Source: Candidatus Obscuribacterales bacterium
GTDB taxonomy: Bacteria; Cyanobacteriota; Vampirovibrionia; Obscuribacterales; Obscuribacteraceae
Reading direction: 5' to 3'
NCBI GenBank assembly: GCA_019745505.1
Contig: JAIETE010000142.1
Location: forward strand, 1-64,000
DNA: 64,000 nt
Position numbers and translations under genes: made by a program. This document shows positions 33,783 through 43,300 of the stretch, one piece after another. The stretch's first letter is position 1. Each line of letters opens with the position of its first letter. The notes below the pieces were generated by a model. That model was not told where the DNA came from and made no database searches. It saw nothing but the letters and a program-made list of their open reading frames with translations.

Positions 33783-33946
33783 CTTTATCTCCTTCTTGGC
33801 CCGCTAATGGGCTCAGGGTTTGTGTGATGTTCCTTCGGAATGTGCTTCTTGGCATTGCCAAGCGCGAAACCAGCCATCGGAGAGGAGACTTCCTTATGCA
33901 AGGCGCTCGCTCATTCGAAGGAATGCGAACAGGTACAAAAGACTTC

Positions 33947-34156
33947 TTAGCGAAGGTACTTGGTGTACGGGAAGCACTCCAGGATGTTGTCTTCCTGGGT
34001 CTTATCGAGAGGAGCCCATCCTCTCAGTTTTCTCTTGACATTCGCCGACATCCATTCGTTGATGTGGCGCTTGCCGGCTTGGCGGCGCAGGATTTTGCCG
34101 GTACCGGTTATTTTGAACCGGCGGGCTGCCGCCTTGTTGGTCTTCATCTTAGGCAT
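33947..34156 (-). CDS. rpmI: 50S ribosomal protein L35
   Basis: 69 residues, standard bL35: PKMKTNKAAARRFKITGTGK, then RRQAGKRH and the C-terminal LRGWAPLDK segment. ATG at 34156. It lies between a diverged infC fragment upstream and rplT downstream in the canonical infC-rpmI-rplT order. Binds 23S rRNA in the large subunit. Confidence 0.97.
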   Translation of the reverse strand: MPKMKTNKAAARRFKITGTGKILRRQAGKRHINEWMSANVKRKLRGWAPLDKTQEDNILECFPYTKYLR

Positions 34157-34242
34157 TGCCAGTGACCCTTTACGTTCTAATTGGTGGATACGAATTACGT
34201 TTTGCCGGTTTCGGCTAACGTTTCACCATCCCTGAGACAGTG

Positions 34243-34395
34243 AATTAAACCCCAGATCTGGGGTCCGGCCGTTCCGCAGGCAAAGTCATCCCTGCTGCGG
34301 AATTGCAGAGAGGACCATGATAACACTCTTCCTCTCTAAATATGGCTGCCTGTCAATGATTGCTAAATCTTTTAGCTGACATTGAGACACGATTC
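34243..34395 (-). pseudogene. Diverged fragment of a second infC (IF3 C-terminus)
   Basis: On the minus strand this stretch aligns with the 3-prime end of infC (34410-34560) at an offset of about 165 bases, with roughly 70 percent identity over the best 80 bases. Its translation reads LKDLAIIDRQPYLERKSVIM, then VLSAIPQQG and a stop. The true IF3 has LKELALIDREPRLEGKSVIM, then ILSAIPQRG. By my count 22 of 32 residues match and most changes are conservative. A stop codon cuts the fragment from any upstream frame, so it is not a full gene. The mild, protein-like changes suggest it came from another functional infC rather than decaying in place. Confidence 0.75.
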
Positions 34396-34409
34396 TTCAA
34401 ATTGCAGAA

Positions 34410-35012
34410 TCAGGCCCCGGCTTTGGGGTCCGGCTTCTCTATCGGCTGAGGCTTACCGCGCTGCGGAATAGCAGAGAGGATCATAATGACGCTCTTGCCT
34501 TCCAGGCGTGGCTCTCTGTCGATCAGTGCCAGCTCTTTCAGCTCGTTGGAAAAGCGATTCATCAGGTCGATAGCCATTTTCGAGTGCTGCATTTCGCGAC
34601 CGCGCAGCATGATGACCACTTTGATTTTGTCGCCGTCATTGAGGAATTTTTGCGCGTTGCGAAGCTTCACGTTGTAGTCGTGCTCTTCGATTTTGTAGCG
34701 CATCTTTATCTCTTTGACATCGACGATATGATGCTTTTTCTTTGTCTCGCGCTCTTTTTTCTGCTGGTCGAATTTGAAGCGACCGTAGTCCATAATCCGG
34801 GCTACAGGCGGGTTTGCATCGGGCTGAACTAGGAAAAGGTCAAGTCCGCGCTCGCGAGCAGTGTTTAAAGCTTCGCGAGTAGGAACGATGCCCAGCTGGT
34901 TACCTTCTTCATCAATGAGGCGAACCTCTCTATCCCTAATGCGCTCGTTCAAAAGCGGCATGTCTCTTCTGGGATCGTTGGGGCGGCGAACGTCACCTTT
35001 GTCTATGCTCAA
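34410..35012 (-). CDS. infC: Translation initiation factor IF-3
   Basis: 200 residues with the IF3 N-domain (PLLNERIRDREVRLIDEEGN, then LGIVPTREAL and DLFLVQPDANPPVARIMDYG), a Lys-rich linker and the C-domain (IKMRYKIEEHDYNVKLRNAQ, then KVVIMLRGREMQHSKMA). IF3 keeps 30S subunits free and checks start-codon pairing. The start is TTG at 35012 with GAGGAG seven bases upstream. A non-AUG start allows classic autoregulation because IF3 rejects poor start codons. A short Pro/Lys-rich C-terminal tail extends beyond the usual end. It is followed by a fragment of a second infC and then rpmI and rplT. Confidence 0.97.
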   Translation of the reverse strand: MSIDKGDVRRPNDPRRDMPLLNERIRDREVRLIDEEGNQLGIVPTREALNTARERGLDLFLVQPDANPPVARIMDYGRFKFDQQKKERETKKKHHIVDVKEIKMRYKIEEHDYNVKLRNAQKFLNDGDKIKVVIMLRGREMQHSKMAIDLMNRFSNELKELALIDREPRLEGKSVIMILSAIPQRGKPQPIEKPDPKAGA

Positions 35013-35070
35013 GCGTACTCCTCATGATTGGGACCGATTATGTAATGTTGCCATTGGCAAACGAAAAACT

Positions 35071-35153
35071 TGCCGAAGGTGGGACTTGAACCCACAAGCC
35101 CTTGCGAGCACTACGCCCTGAACGTAGCGTGTTTGCCATTTCACCACTTCGGC
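35071..35153 (-). tRNA. tRNA-Leu (anticodon CAG)
   Basis: The minus strand folds as a class II tRNA: acceptor GCCGAAG/CTTCGGC with discriminator A, anticodon stem CTACG/CGTAG with loop TTCAGGG (anticodon CAG), a long variable arm, and a T-arm with GGTTCAAGTCC. It is 83 bases without an encoded CCA. It lies between rpsR and infC, all on the same strand, and could be processed from a common transcript. Confidence 0.95.
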
Positions 35154-35221
35154 GCGTGCCAACGATTCTACACCATATTACAACTGGTTAATTCGTTGGC
35201 GCTTCTAACTATTCAGGGACT

Positions 35222-35461
35222 TTAACCGTCGGCTGTATACGCCATGAGGGCTATATCTCTGGCTCTCTTGATGGCAACGGTCAGACTTCTCTGGTGCGAT
35301 GCGCAATTGCCGGAAATACGTCTGGGCAAAATTTTGCCTCTTTCAGTGACGAATTTTTTCAAGCGGTTCGGGTCTTTGTAATCAATATGTTCGACCTTAT
35401 CAGCGCAAAAACCGCAAGTCTTGCGGCGGCGGGGTGGTCCATCTTGATTCATGCGTGACAT
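35222..35461 (-). CDS. rpsR: 30S ribosomal protein S18
   Basis: 79 residues of bS18: [20 protein letters not shown], then [20 protein letters not shown] and [18 protein letters not shown]. The CxxC pair with the later Cys and His is the zinc-binding (C+) form. It pairs with S6 on the 30S platform. ATG at 35461. Last protein gene of rpsF-ssb-rpsR, 72 bases after ssb. Confidence 0.97.
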   Translation of the reverse strand: MSRMNQDGPPRRRKTCGFCADKVEHIDYKDPNRLKKFVTERGKILPRRISGNCASHQRSLTVAIKRARDIALMAYTADG

Positions 35462-35533
35462 TTCTTATTTCCTTTATCAATAAGTAGTGTGGTTACAGGG
35501 GCGCTCTTTTGCGCTCGTGTGTGCCGGATTTGT

Positions 35534-35998
35534 TTAGAACGGAATCTCATCGTCGGATGCAAAGATTGCGTCCAGGTCATCGGTGTCGCCTGCAGGCTTA
35601 GCCTTTTGACCGCCTTTAACACCGGCTTTCGCCAGGTTTGCTTCTCCTTTCTCTTCGGAGAATGACCCTTGTGAGCCGGTCAGATTCGAGAGATTTTCGA
35701 CACTGACAGCGTCCACTTCCACTTCGCGACGTTTTTGTCCGTCTTGAGATTGGTAGTTGTTGATTTGCAGACGTCCGTCAACGGCGACCAGGTCGCCCTT
35801 TTTGACTTCGGTCGAGCAGCGCTCGGCCAAATCACGCCAGGTAATAACTTTTACGGGCGTGGTTTCGACTTGACCGTCTCTGGGTGGAGACTCAACGGCA
35901 ATCGAAAATTCGGTAACAGCTACGTTTGTCGATGGTGTGAAACGCTTCTCGGGAGCGCGAATGACACGTCCGGAGACAACTATTTTGCTTAGGCTCAT
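35534..35998 (-). CDS. ssb: Single-stranded DNA-binding protein
   Basis: 154 residues. The OB fold covers about 1-105 (SKIVVSGRVIRAPEKRFTPS, then VITWRDLAERCSTEVKKGDL and VDGRLQINNY). A flexible Gly/Lys-rich linker follows, and the acidic tail ends DDEIPF, the standard partner-binding tip. Coats single-stranded DNA in replication and repair. ATG at 35998 with GAGGA upstream. Placement between rpsF and rpsR is a conserved bacterial arrangement. Confidence 0.97.
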   Translation of the reverse strand: MSLSKIVVSGRVIRAPEKRFTPSTNVAVTEFSIAVESPPRDGQVETTPVKVITWRDLAERCSTEVKKGDLVAVDGRLQINNYQSQDGQKRREVEVDAVSVENLSNLTGSQGSFSEEKGEANLAKAGVKGGQKAKPAGDTDDLDAIFASDDEIPF

Positions 35999-36050
35999 CA
36001 GCTAGTCCTCAGTTGAGACTTGGAAAAGACGCTTTTGAATACAACGAAAA

Positions 36051-36377
36051 CTATGCCATTACCGGCGTTTGCGATTCTTCAAAGACAACGACCAAGAAAC
36101 GGATGATGTCCTCGGAGAGGGTCATCATGCGCTTAATCGTGGCGACTTGTTCAGTCTTGATAGTGAAGACCGAGTAGATGTAATAGCCATCTCTCATTTT
36201 GTTTACTTCGTAAGCCAGGCGGCGGCGACCTTTCTTCTCGGTCAGCTCTACGGTTCCACCCAAATTCTTGATGTATTCGTCCACAGCTGCGGATACTTTA
36301 TCGACAGCTTCTTCGTCGATATTCGGACGAACGATATAGGTAACTTCGTACTTTTCTTGCTTTTCTTTGCGTGACAA
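36051..36377 (-). CDS. rpsF: 30S ribosomal protein S6
   Basis: 108 residues of bS6: YEVTYIVRPNIDEEAVDKVS, then VELTEKKGRRRLAYEVNKMR and GYYIYSVFTIKTEQVATIKR. The start is TTG at 36377 with a strong GGGGG ribosome site. S6 binds S18 and 16S rRNA. It heads the operon with ssb and rpsR. Confidence 0.97.
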   Translation of the reverse strand: MSRKEKQEKYEVTYIVRPNIDEEAVDKVSAAVDEYIKNLGGTVELTEKKGRRRLAYEVNKMRDGYYIYSVFTIKTEQVATIKRMMTLSEDIIRFLVVVFEESQTPVMA

Positions 36378-36405
36378 GTTGAATCCCCCTTATGGTCATG
36401 CGCGT

Positions 36406-36456
36406 CCTGCTTTGCAGGCAAGGTGAGGCAATATAAACCGGCACAAGCCGGACCGG
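36406..36456 (-). promoter_or_regulatory. rpsF leader hairpins
   Basis: The leader can form CCGGC/GCCGG around a four-base loop (36438-36451) and CCTGC/GCAGG around a three-base loop (36406-36418), just upstream of the rpsF ribosome site. rpsF operons in many bacteria are repressed by an S6:S18 complex binding the leader. The position fits, but the specific motif is not proven here. Confidence 0.35.
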
Positions 36457-36639
36457 TAATTCTAGCATGCAGAGAGCCCAATGCCCGGTGTGCGGCTGCT
36501 TTGAGCGACTGCAACTATTGCGTAATCGTCACATAGGCAGCAATTCTCGGGATCAACTAAACTTTTGATCATGGCGTACTTCTTGGCTTGCCGGGTGAAA
36601 GAGATTACAATTTAGCCAGCAACGACGAGGCAATCGGCA

Positions 36640-37590
36640 GTGGCAGCCAGTTTTCGCAATATCATCCTGATTTCCCTCTTGTGTCTTGGCTCGCAAGCGT
36701 CACTGGCGCAGGGTCTTCAAAACATGCCCTCTTCCAGCATCATGGATACTCCACAGGGCAATTTTCCGCTCACCCCCAAAGGCATGAATTCCGGCAGCGT
36801 CGGCTCGAATATATGGAATTCGGTCGGCGCGCGAGTGCCAATCGGCACGCTGCTGTCAGGCGTACTCGAAGACGATCTCTCTTCCGGAAAGAATCAGAGA
36901 GGCGATGTTTTTTCGATTCGCCTGGAAGACGGATATTTCAGAAACGGCGTGGAAGTCGTACCGCGTCATTCAAGGATCGTCGGCGCCGTCGTCAATGCCG
37001 TTCCCTCGAGATTGACAGGACATGGGCATCCGGGCAATCTGCAAGTAAATTTGCAGACGATCGTTTTTCCGGACGGCAGCAATACGCCTATTAGCGGTTT
37101 TATCGTCCACAATCCCAATATGGATGAAATGCAAAATCCCCGGCGAACCAGCGCCGCCGATGCCGCCGCCTATTATCCGAAGTCGACGATCAATTCTCTA
37201 GGTATGGTCGGCAGAACGCTGACTGGACGCTTGATCGGTTACAAACCCGGTTTCAGGCAGAAGGGATCGGATTTCCGCATGGAAAAAGGCGAGATTTTAG
37301 CGGTTCGCCTGAATCGCTCGCTCGACCTCAGCCATATGTCGCCGCCGCCTACAGGATTTGCGGCTGGCAATTTGCCTCTGCCCGGACTGACATCACCGAC
37401 GGTGCCGGCGCTGAAATCAGGACAACCGCTTTTGCCGACACCGCCAATCTCAATCAGCGGTCCGAATGCGGTCATGGGCGCCCCGCAAAAGACTGTCACT
37501 AACGGACAGCCGCCTGCTAATGCACCGAATCAAATATTCAATAATCCGCTGGGACCGAAGCCCGGTTTGAACATGCCCGATCCGTTCTAA
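36640..37590 (+). CDS. Secreted protein with TrbI/VirB10-like beta domain
   Basis: 316 residues. A signal peptide covers about 1-23 (NIILISLLCLGSQASLAQG). Residues 60-220 contain VPIGTLLSGVLEDDLSSGKN, GDVFSIRLED and EVVPRHSRIVGAVVNAV. This pattern of a regulated beta-barrel-like domain is found in TrbI/VirB10 C-termini and in several unrelated envelope proteins. The C-terminal 80 residues are Pro/Gly/Asn-rich and probably disordered. No conjugation genes accompany it, so a secretion-channel role is not supported. Start is GTG at 36640. A strong bidirectional terminator follows. Confidence 0.65.
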   Translation: MAASFRNIILISLLCLGSQASLAQGLQNMPSSSIMDTPQGNFPLTPKGMNSGSVGSNIWNSVGARVPIGTLLSGVLEDDLSSGKNQRGDVFSIRLEDGYFRNGVEVVPRHSRIVGAVVNAVPSRLTGHGHPGNLQVNLQTIVFPDGSNTPISGFIVHNPNMDEMQNPRRTSAADAAAYYPKSTINSLGMVGRTLTGRLIGYKPGFRQKGSDFRMEKGEILAVRLNRSLDLSHMSPPPTGFAAGNLPLPGLTSPTVPALKSGQPLLPTPPISISGPNAVMGAPQKTVTNGQPPANAPNQIFNNPLGPKPGLNMPDPF

Positions 37591-37622
37591 TATCGCCTCG
37601 GGGCTTTGCTGCAAGTAAACAG

Positions 37623-37650
37623 AAGAGGGAAGCTTTGCGGCTTCCCTCTT
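37623..37650. terminator. Bidirectional terminator between convergent genes
   Basis: An 11-bp perfect stem, AAGAGGGAAGC with GCTTCCCTCTT, encloses a six-base loop between the stops at 37590 and 37670. Short T-tails occur in both directions. Confidence 0.75.
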
Positions 37651-37669
37651 TGATAAATAGAAACGACTT

Positions 37670-38839
37670 CTAGTCGTCTATAGATGCCGGTGTCGGGCTG
37701 GATGAGCTGGATGAGCTGCCAGCGCCCCCCTTGCCTTGTTGCTGGGTAGCGGCCTTGTATTCCGCTAAATGGCGCCAGCCCTGGTGCAATATCAATTGAT
37801 AGGCGTAGATTTGTTCCAGCCACCTTCTTTCGCCTTCCGGAAGGTCCGGACGCTCCAGTCGACGCTTCAAAGACCCAGTAATATTGCGGGTTTCTTCAAT
37901 TGCTTTTCGGTAGTTTCTGACCGTGCGCTGAAGACCTTGCGCCACCACCTGCGATTGCGATGATGGTTGAGACACATAAGCGGCAGCGGCTGCTGGTTCT
38001 CTCTCGATTCTCTCGCGGCTTTCGCGATTCTCGCGAGTTTGCGGCGACCGCTCGCGCTTGGGCTCTTCGACGTATCTGTCGGTTTCGGCAGCGATGCCGT
38101 TGGCATCGCTCCGCTGAGCCTGACGGCTGGCAGCTTGCTGTGCAAGCGGGTGTTGAATGACATTCTTGTGGCGTTCTGCTCCGCCGCGTCTTCTCTCTTT
38201 GCGCTTGGCCCTGTAACAGTCGAGGCAGTCACGCAGGCGCGGATTCATGTGTTCGAAAACTTTGCCGCAGGTCTGGCAAGTCAGTGAATGTTTCGGTTTG
38301 CCATCGCCGGTTTCGCCTTCGGCTTGCGAGCCGTCGGCATCAACATCGGTTTCCGTTTTTTCTTCTTCTTCAACAGGTTCAGTTTCGTCTTTTTCTTCGG
38401 GCGGCGCTTCTTTCTTGGAGATGCGCTTGGCCGGACGCTTGCTGTCCTTCTCTTTTTCTTTGTCCTTTTCTTTCTCTTTTTCTTTTTCTTTAGATCGAGG
38501 TGCTGGTTTTTCCTCTTCTTCTTCCTCTATTTCCGGCTCGGCTTTTGCTTTGGAAGCAGTCTTTGCCTTGGCTTTGCTCTTCGCCGGTTTGCGATCGGAA
38601 GTGCGCATCTCCTCGAGCTTTTCCAAAACTTGGGGATTGGTCAGACCTTCTTCCTTCAATTCGCGAATTTTTTGCAATTCTTCCATGGCGACATCCGGAA
38701 GAACTTTGATGCCGTTTTCGTCTGATGTGGTTTCGATATTGAACTCAGTAATGTACCGCCTGATGGTTACTGACGTAACGTTGAGATCCTTGGCGGCCTG
38801 GGCAATCTTTGTGCCCTCTACCTTGGCGTTTCGACTCAT
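37670..38839 (-). CDS. MerR-like HTH protein with charged linker and zinc finger
   Basis: 389 residues. The N-terminus (10-80) resembles a MerR-type winged HTH: KIAQAAKDLNVTSVTIRRYI, then LPDVAMEELQKIRELKEEGL. A 120-residue linker of Lys/Glu/Ala/Pro follows, with a long KEKEKEK run. A zinc-finger-like CQTC...CLDC pair sits at about residues 188-209, followed by a basic patch RAKRKERRRGG. The C-terminal third is Arg/Gln-rich with coiled-coil potential, then a Ser-rich tail. DNA or RNA binding is likely. The role is unknown. It could be a Melainabacteria-specific nucleoid or RNA-associated protein. Confidence 0.65.
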   Translation of the reverse strand: MSRNAKVEGTKIAQAAKDLNVTSVTIRRYITEFNIETTSDENGIKVLPDVAMEELQKIRELKEEGLTNPQVLEKLEEMRTSDRKPAKSKAKAKTASKAKAEPEIEEEEEEKPAPRSKEKEKEKEKDKEKEKDSKRPAKRISKKEAPPEEKDETEPVEEEEKTETDVDADGSQAEGETGDGKPKHSLTCQTCGKVFEHMNPRLRDCLDCYRAKRKERRRGGAERHKNVIQHPLAQQAASRQAQRSDANGIAAETDRYVEEPKRERSPQTRENRESRERIEREPAAAAAYVSQPSSQSQVVAQGLQRTVRNYRKAIEETRNITGSLKRRLERPDLPEGERRWLEQIYAYQLILHQGWRHLAEYKAATQQQGKGGAGSSSSSSSPTPASIDD

Positions 38840-39102
38840 TAAAATGTGACCTTGATATAAGTATCGACTTTGAATTGAGGCAGTTTTTCGGATATCGATG
38901 CATCGCTAGCATCAAATCGGAGAGTCTCGGTTCGACTCGTTTAGCTCTCGGCGAGCTTTTGCTTTTAAGCAATAAGACTCTGGGGTCGGCTCGCAAAGAC
39001 TAGCTTTGTTCTCGCCCATTGTTGCTCGCACACCCGTAGGTCGCCTCTGAGCAACTGACTCTAAGTTTATCTCTATATATGCCGGAGGTAACCGTCCCGG
39101 AA

Positions 39103-40113
39103 TTAAATTTCATCCATCTTTGCAATTTGAGGCGAGAAATCCATTGGACTTTCACTGACAAAGGCCGTCTGTGCCTGGTCGTACGCCTTGCGCAAATGCC
39201 CTCTGCTGACATGCGTATAGAGCTGGGTTGTGACGATATTTGCGTGCCCGAGCAGTTCTTGGACCGAGCGCAGGTCCGCTCCGTTTTCTATGAGATGTGT
39301 AGCAAAGCTGTGCCTGAGCGTGTGCGGAGATAGGGATTTCTCTACTCCGGCTTTTTTCGCCAGGCGCTTAACAACTTGCCACACTACCAGGCGCGACAAG
39401 CGGTTGCCGCTGCGGTCGCGAAACAGTGGTCTGACCACGTGTTTGACCTGGGTCAATGATTTCGCCTGGGAAACCGGTTGTGGGAGCGTCTCAGTGTCGT
39501 TAAGCTCTTTCAAGTATTGCTGAACGCATACCAGTGCCTGGCGTCCGATCGGAACAATCCTCTCTTTCGAACCTTTGCCGAAGCATCGCAAATAGCTTTG
39601 CGAGAGATTGACGTCTTTGACGTCGAGACCGACCAGCTCCGAGACACGCAAACCCGCGCCGTAGAGCAATTCTACGATTAGCCTGTCGCGCAGGTTCTCT
39701 GCCGCAGCGATCATCTTTTCGACTTCGTCCTTGCTCAGAACTGCCGGTAGTTTTTTCGAGCGGACGGGATTGTGCATGGCTTCCAGAGGATCTTCTTCGA
39801 CTTTGCCTGTCGTCTTTTGCCAGGCAAACCAACCTCTCAGGCTGGCGATTGCTCTGATTATCGAACTTGTCTTTTGTCCTTTCTGGCGCAAGTAGCCTAT
39901 GTATTGCTGCAAATCCTGCCGTGTAGTGGATTGCTTTTCTCGCTCTCTTTGCCAATTGATGAATGAGAGCAAATCGCGCTGGTAAGCCATTTGAGTATTG
40001 ACCGACAAAGATTTTTCCGAGCGGACAAAATCAATGTAGGATTTCAGACAGGCGTTGATACGCCTGTCCTCGGGTGCGCCGGATGGCACCGAATGTGGTG
40101 GCGCCGAATGCAT
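39103..40113 (-). CDS. xerC: Tyrosine recombinase of the XerC/XerD family
   Basis: 336 residues. The N-terminal SAM-like core-binding domain (about 20-110) contains SVNTQMAYQRDLLSFINWQ. The catalytic domain has Arg156 (GAGLRVSEL), Lys180 (FGKGSKERIVPIG), His264 and Arg267 (SPHTLRHSFATHL), His290 (LLGHANI) and the nucleophile Tyr299 (TQLYTHVS). All catalytic residues are intact. It is expected to resolve chromosome dimers at dif. XerC versus XerD cannot be told apart here, and no dif-like site or mobile element lies beside it. It has its own promoter and a 24-base palindrome in the leader. Confidence 0.88.
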   Translation of the reverse strand: MHSAPPHSVPSGAPEDRRINACLKSYIDFVRSEKSLSVNTQMAYQRDLLSFINWQREREKQSTTRQDLQQYIGYLRQKGQKTSSIIRAIASLRGWFAWQKTTGKVEEDPLEAMHNPVRSKKLPAVLSKDEVEKMIAAAENLRDRLIVELLYGAGLRVSELVGLDVKDVNLSQSYLRCFGKGSKERIVPIGRQALVCVQQYLKELNDTETLPQPVSQAKSLTQVKHVVRPLFRDRSGNRLSRLVVWQVVKRLAKKAGVEKSLSPHTLRHSFATHLIENGADLRSVQELLGHANIVTTQLYTHVSRGHLRKAYDQAQTAFVSESPMDFSPQIAKMDEI

Positions 40114-40143
40114 CGTGCCTCACCTTTCGCCGTGGACGGAAAG

Positions 40144-40167
40144 AGCAATTCGAATGTTCGAATTGCT
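40144..40167 (-). promoter_or_regulatory. 24-base near-perfect palindrome in the xerC leader
   Basis: Perfect 11-base arms AGCAATTCGAA and TTCGAATTGCT are separated by two bases. It lies 31 bases before the xerC start and about 40 bases downstream of its -10 box, so it could be a repressor site or an mRNA hairpin. The half-site spacing does not match LexA boxes. Confidence 0.6.
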
Positions 40168-40203
40168 GGATATTTGTTAGTGGAGATTGTATGTCTGAGA
40201 TAT

Positions 40204-40231
40204 ATCATACTCCGGCTTCGTCAAGAGTCAA
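40204..40231 (-). promoter_or_regulatory. Candidate xerC promoter
   Basis: Leftward TTGACT (40231-40226) and TATGAT (40209-40204) are 16 bases apart. The start codon of xerC is 90 bases downstream. Confidence 0.55.
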
Positions 40232-40350
40232 GCAAAAAACGCGATTTTGGATGGCACCACATAGGGTGTCATCAAGTTATCGGACTATGCCACTGAATCA
40301 GGTGGCTGATAAAATGGACTGGCGCCACCGCGGGAGGTGCAGCTCCGTGA

Positions 40351-43300
40351 TCAGTTTGCTTTGGCTTCCAACAATTTCGCGTCGATGCCGGGCACCGGGT
40401 GCGCGGATTGCAGCGGCTTGGAGGGAAGCCATTTGAACGACTTTTCAATCGATTGTGCAAGCACCTGAGGTTCGTTCAGAGGCGCCGACATTTTGAAAGT
40501 GAATGTTCTTGGTTTGTCACCGGCAATGTCACCGAGAACAGGTAAAGACGGCAGTTTTTCCAACTTATTGAACGTGACGGCATTGAGCAATTTTTGAATG
40601 GTCATGCCGCGAGTCACGTGTCCAATCGGCCCGCGCAGCACGCTTGTTGTAACTCTCGGGAGTGTGCCGGCGATTTCCATGTTGACCTTGCCGTCCACAA
40701 GATTCGCTGTTCCGCCTCCCCAAAGACGCATGTCTTCGCCGTTGTATTTCAGCTCGGTAAAGGCGAGCATACCTTTCGTGATGGCATAACTGCCCATTAG
40801 TTCTTTGAATTCGCCCGTTCTTACAGGCACCACGCTCTGCAGAAGATTGTTCAAGTTAAAACCAAGAACGCCCGATTGCAGAAGATTTGCTTGAGTAAGA
40901 CGCGCCTGCAGGTGTCCAAAGCGTGCCAGGACGCCGTTCTTTATATGAAACTTTCCATTGCCGTTCAAATTTTTGATCATCTCGTCTTTGTCGGAGCCTT
41001 GCGACTTCAGCAGCAGGTCACCATCGGCAGTACCGGTTAGTTCTCCGGGGTGTCCAAACAGGCCAGTAGCGATGATGCTCAGATCGACGCCCTTAAAGTC
41101 CGACCGGGAGCCGAATTTCTCGGTCTCGGGATCTACCCAGGCGTTGAGATTCACGGTTCCGCCGCCGGCTTTCAATTTCATGTTTGCAAGCCGGATCTTG
41201 GGGAGTTTGTCCTCACCGGACGAGGGTTTAAAGCTCATTTCACCGGAGACTTCCGTGACTTTGATCGCTTTTAGCTGTAATTCCTTCATCTCGACGTGAG
41301 CATTGATAGGCGACGCCTGCGACCGTGGATCGTAAGGATCCCGGCTCTGCATGTGACCGGTGGCATGGGAAATATTGAGCTTTGGCACTCCCACATCGAC
41401 GAGATCGAAATTGCCGTTGATTTTGGGATTGGACATCGGACCATTAATCGCACCGTCGACGCTGATTGTTCCTGTAACGGAACTGTCTGCCAGTTGCGGT
41501 GCAAGACCAGCCAGCAGGCGTTTTGCCGGCAGCGGATTGGGCGTGATGATGGCCAAGTTAATCACTTGCTCGTTGAGCAGGTTCGCGTTGTTGTCGTCTT
41601 TGACTTTGATCTCGCCTTTGAAATTCAAGACCGAATCGCTGACGAACAGGTGAGCGTCATTGACTGTCACGCCCTTGGGATGAATAGTGACCGCCCCGTC
41701 CAGAGACATCAATTCGTTGGAAGGCTGGTGCAATACTCCAAACGGACCGTATAGTTTGACATTGTTCTTGCGATTGGCTTGCCCGGAGAAGCTCACTTTC
41801 ATCTCATCCTTGGTGCCGTTTGCCTTCAAGCGAACTTCTATCGGACCCTGGCATGAGAATTTCAGCTGGCTGGCTTTCTTTGCCGGTGAGAAAGTCGAGA
41901 TCAAATTGTTGATTTCAGCGGAATTCAAAGAACCCCGGATGTCGCAACTCAAAGAAGGCGTCTGAGTGCGGAACTGCCTTACATAACCATCGGCTTGGAA
42001 TTGGCTGCCGTTCATCCAGCCGGCGATGTCCTGAAGCAGCAGGTCGTTTTTTGCAGTGGCTAGAACACCACTCAGCCTGTCCACGCCGATCATCTCGTTC
42101 TCGACTCTGAACCCCACCCCCATCAGCCCGATGACGCCGTCAAAACGCGGCAAAGTGCTGCTCGGATCGTCCTTCAGGAAGAGGTCTCCATAAATCTTGC
42201 CGTGCAGTTTGGCCACTGAGTAAGTGTCCAGAATCTTCTGGTAGTCTTTGCGAACTTGCTCAGGAACCACTTGCGAATGAATCCAGGCGTCGAAGTCGGC
42301 AAGATCGAGCCCTTGCGATTTGATTCTGCCGTCCACAAATTCTGCCTGCCCGGGCACTCCTTTTATACGGGCGGTCACTTGCGCCGACCCGCCCCTTGTC
42401 GTGAGCGTCATGTCTTTTAGTGTGAGCAGATCTTTGGTCAGATTGAGAGAACCGCCGCTTGCACGAATAAAGTTTTTCGCATCAGCCAGTTCCAATCGAA
42501 CGTCATCGGGAATGGCAGTGCCTGAAGCGATCGGTGATTTGAGAGAACCGGTGATTCTAAGGCTGGCCTCTTTCACTCTTCCTGATGCTTTCATTCCGGA
42601 CATCTGCGGAACCTGCATTTTGAAAGTTGTCAGCGCGAGAGTCAGTTTGGCCAGATCGATCTTCTTGCCGGCAACGGCCAGATTCATGCCGCCGCCCCGA
42701 ATCGGCACCCTGCCGGTCATGCTGAAGGTGCCACCGTCCATGATGCCGGTCAGGTGGTCGAAAATGAAGTCGTTATCGGTAATGCCGATTTTGCCGTTTA
42801 ATTTGCTTATGTTGAGCGAAGCATCGCTGAAAAAGAAATCGGCATTGCGAAGCGTCAGTGATATGTCCTGCCTGGTCGAATTGCCGCTGCGCTGCAACTT
42901 TGCCTTCAGGTCGGCCAGTCCGCGCAATTGCAATCTGGTTTTGGCAGGAACACTAATGCGTTCGCTCATCTCTTTGAGCGCTTCACGCGATGCATTCATA
43001 TTGGCGGAGAATTTCGTCAAATCAATGGAATTGCCTTCCATGACGTAATTGGAAATTCGATTCTTCAATTCGGTGCGGCCGGTGATTGTCACTTTGCCGC
43101 CGACGATATCGGTGTGTGCAGAGCGAACCTCCAGCGACTGCCCCGGAATCAGGTGGATGTCCCCTTCCAGCATCGATGTATTGGGCACCCCTGCATAAAT
43201 TGCAAAACGCGCATTGTCCGGCGCGGCTTCCTGCAGGATGTCACGCAACAGCAGTCCGCCGGCATTGAACTTGCTTTCGATTTCGGTGTGATTGTTGATG

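Noticed and set aside
36640-37590. Conjugation (VirB10/TrbI) gene of a mobile element
   Set aside because: Only a short beta-domain resemblance is seen; no other conjugation, relaxase or integration genes are near.
38440-38520. Tandem repeat or CRISPR-like array
   Set aside because: It is the Lys/Glu-rich codon run inside the gene at 37670, not spaced repeats.
39103-40113. Integrase of a genomic island
   Set aside because: The residues and length fit chromosomal XerC/XerD; there are no flanking repeats, excision genes or composition change.
40144-40167. LexA box or dif site beside xerC
   Set aside because: Half-site spacing is wrong for LexA, and the sequence lacks the two different Xer arms and the central spacer of dif sites.
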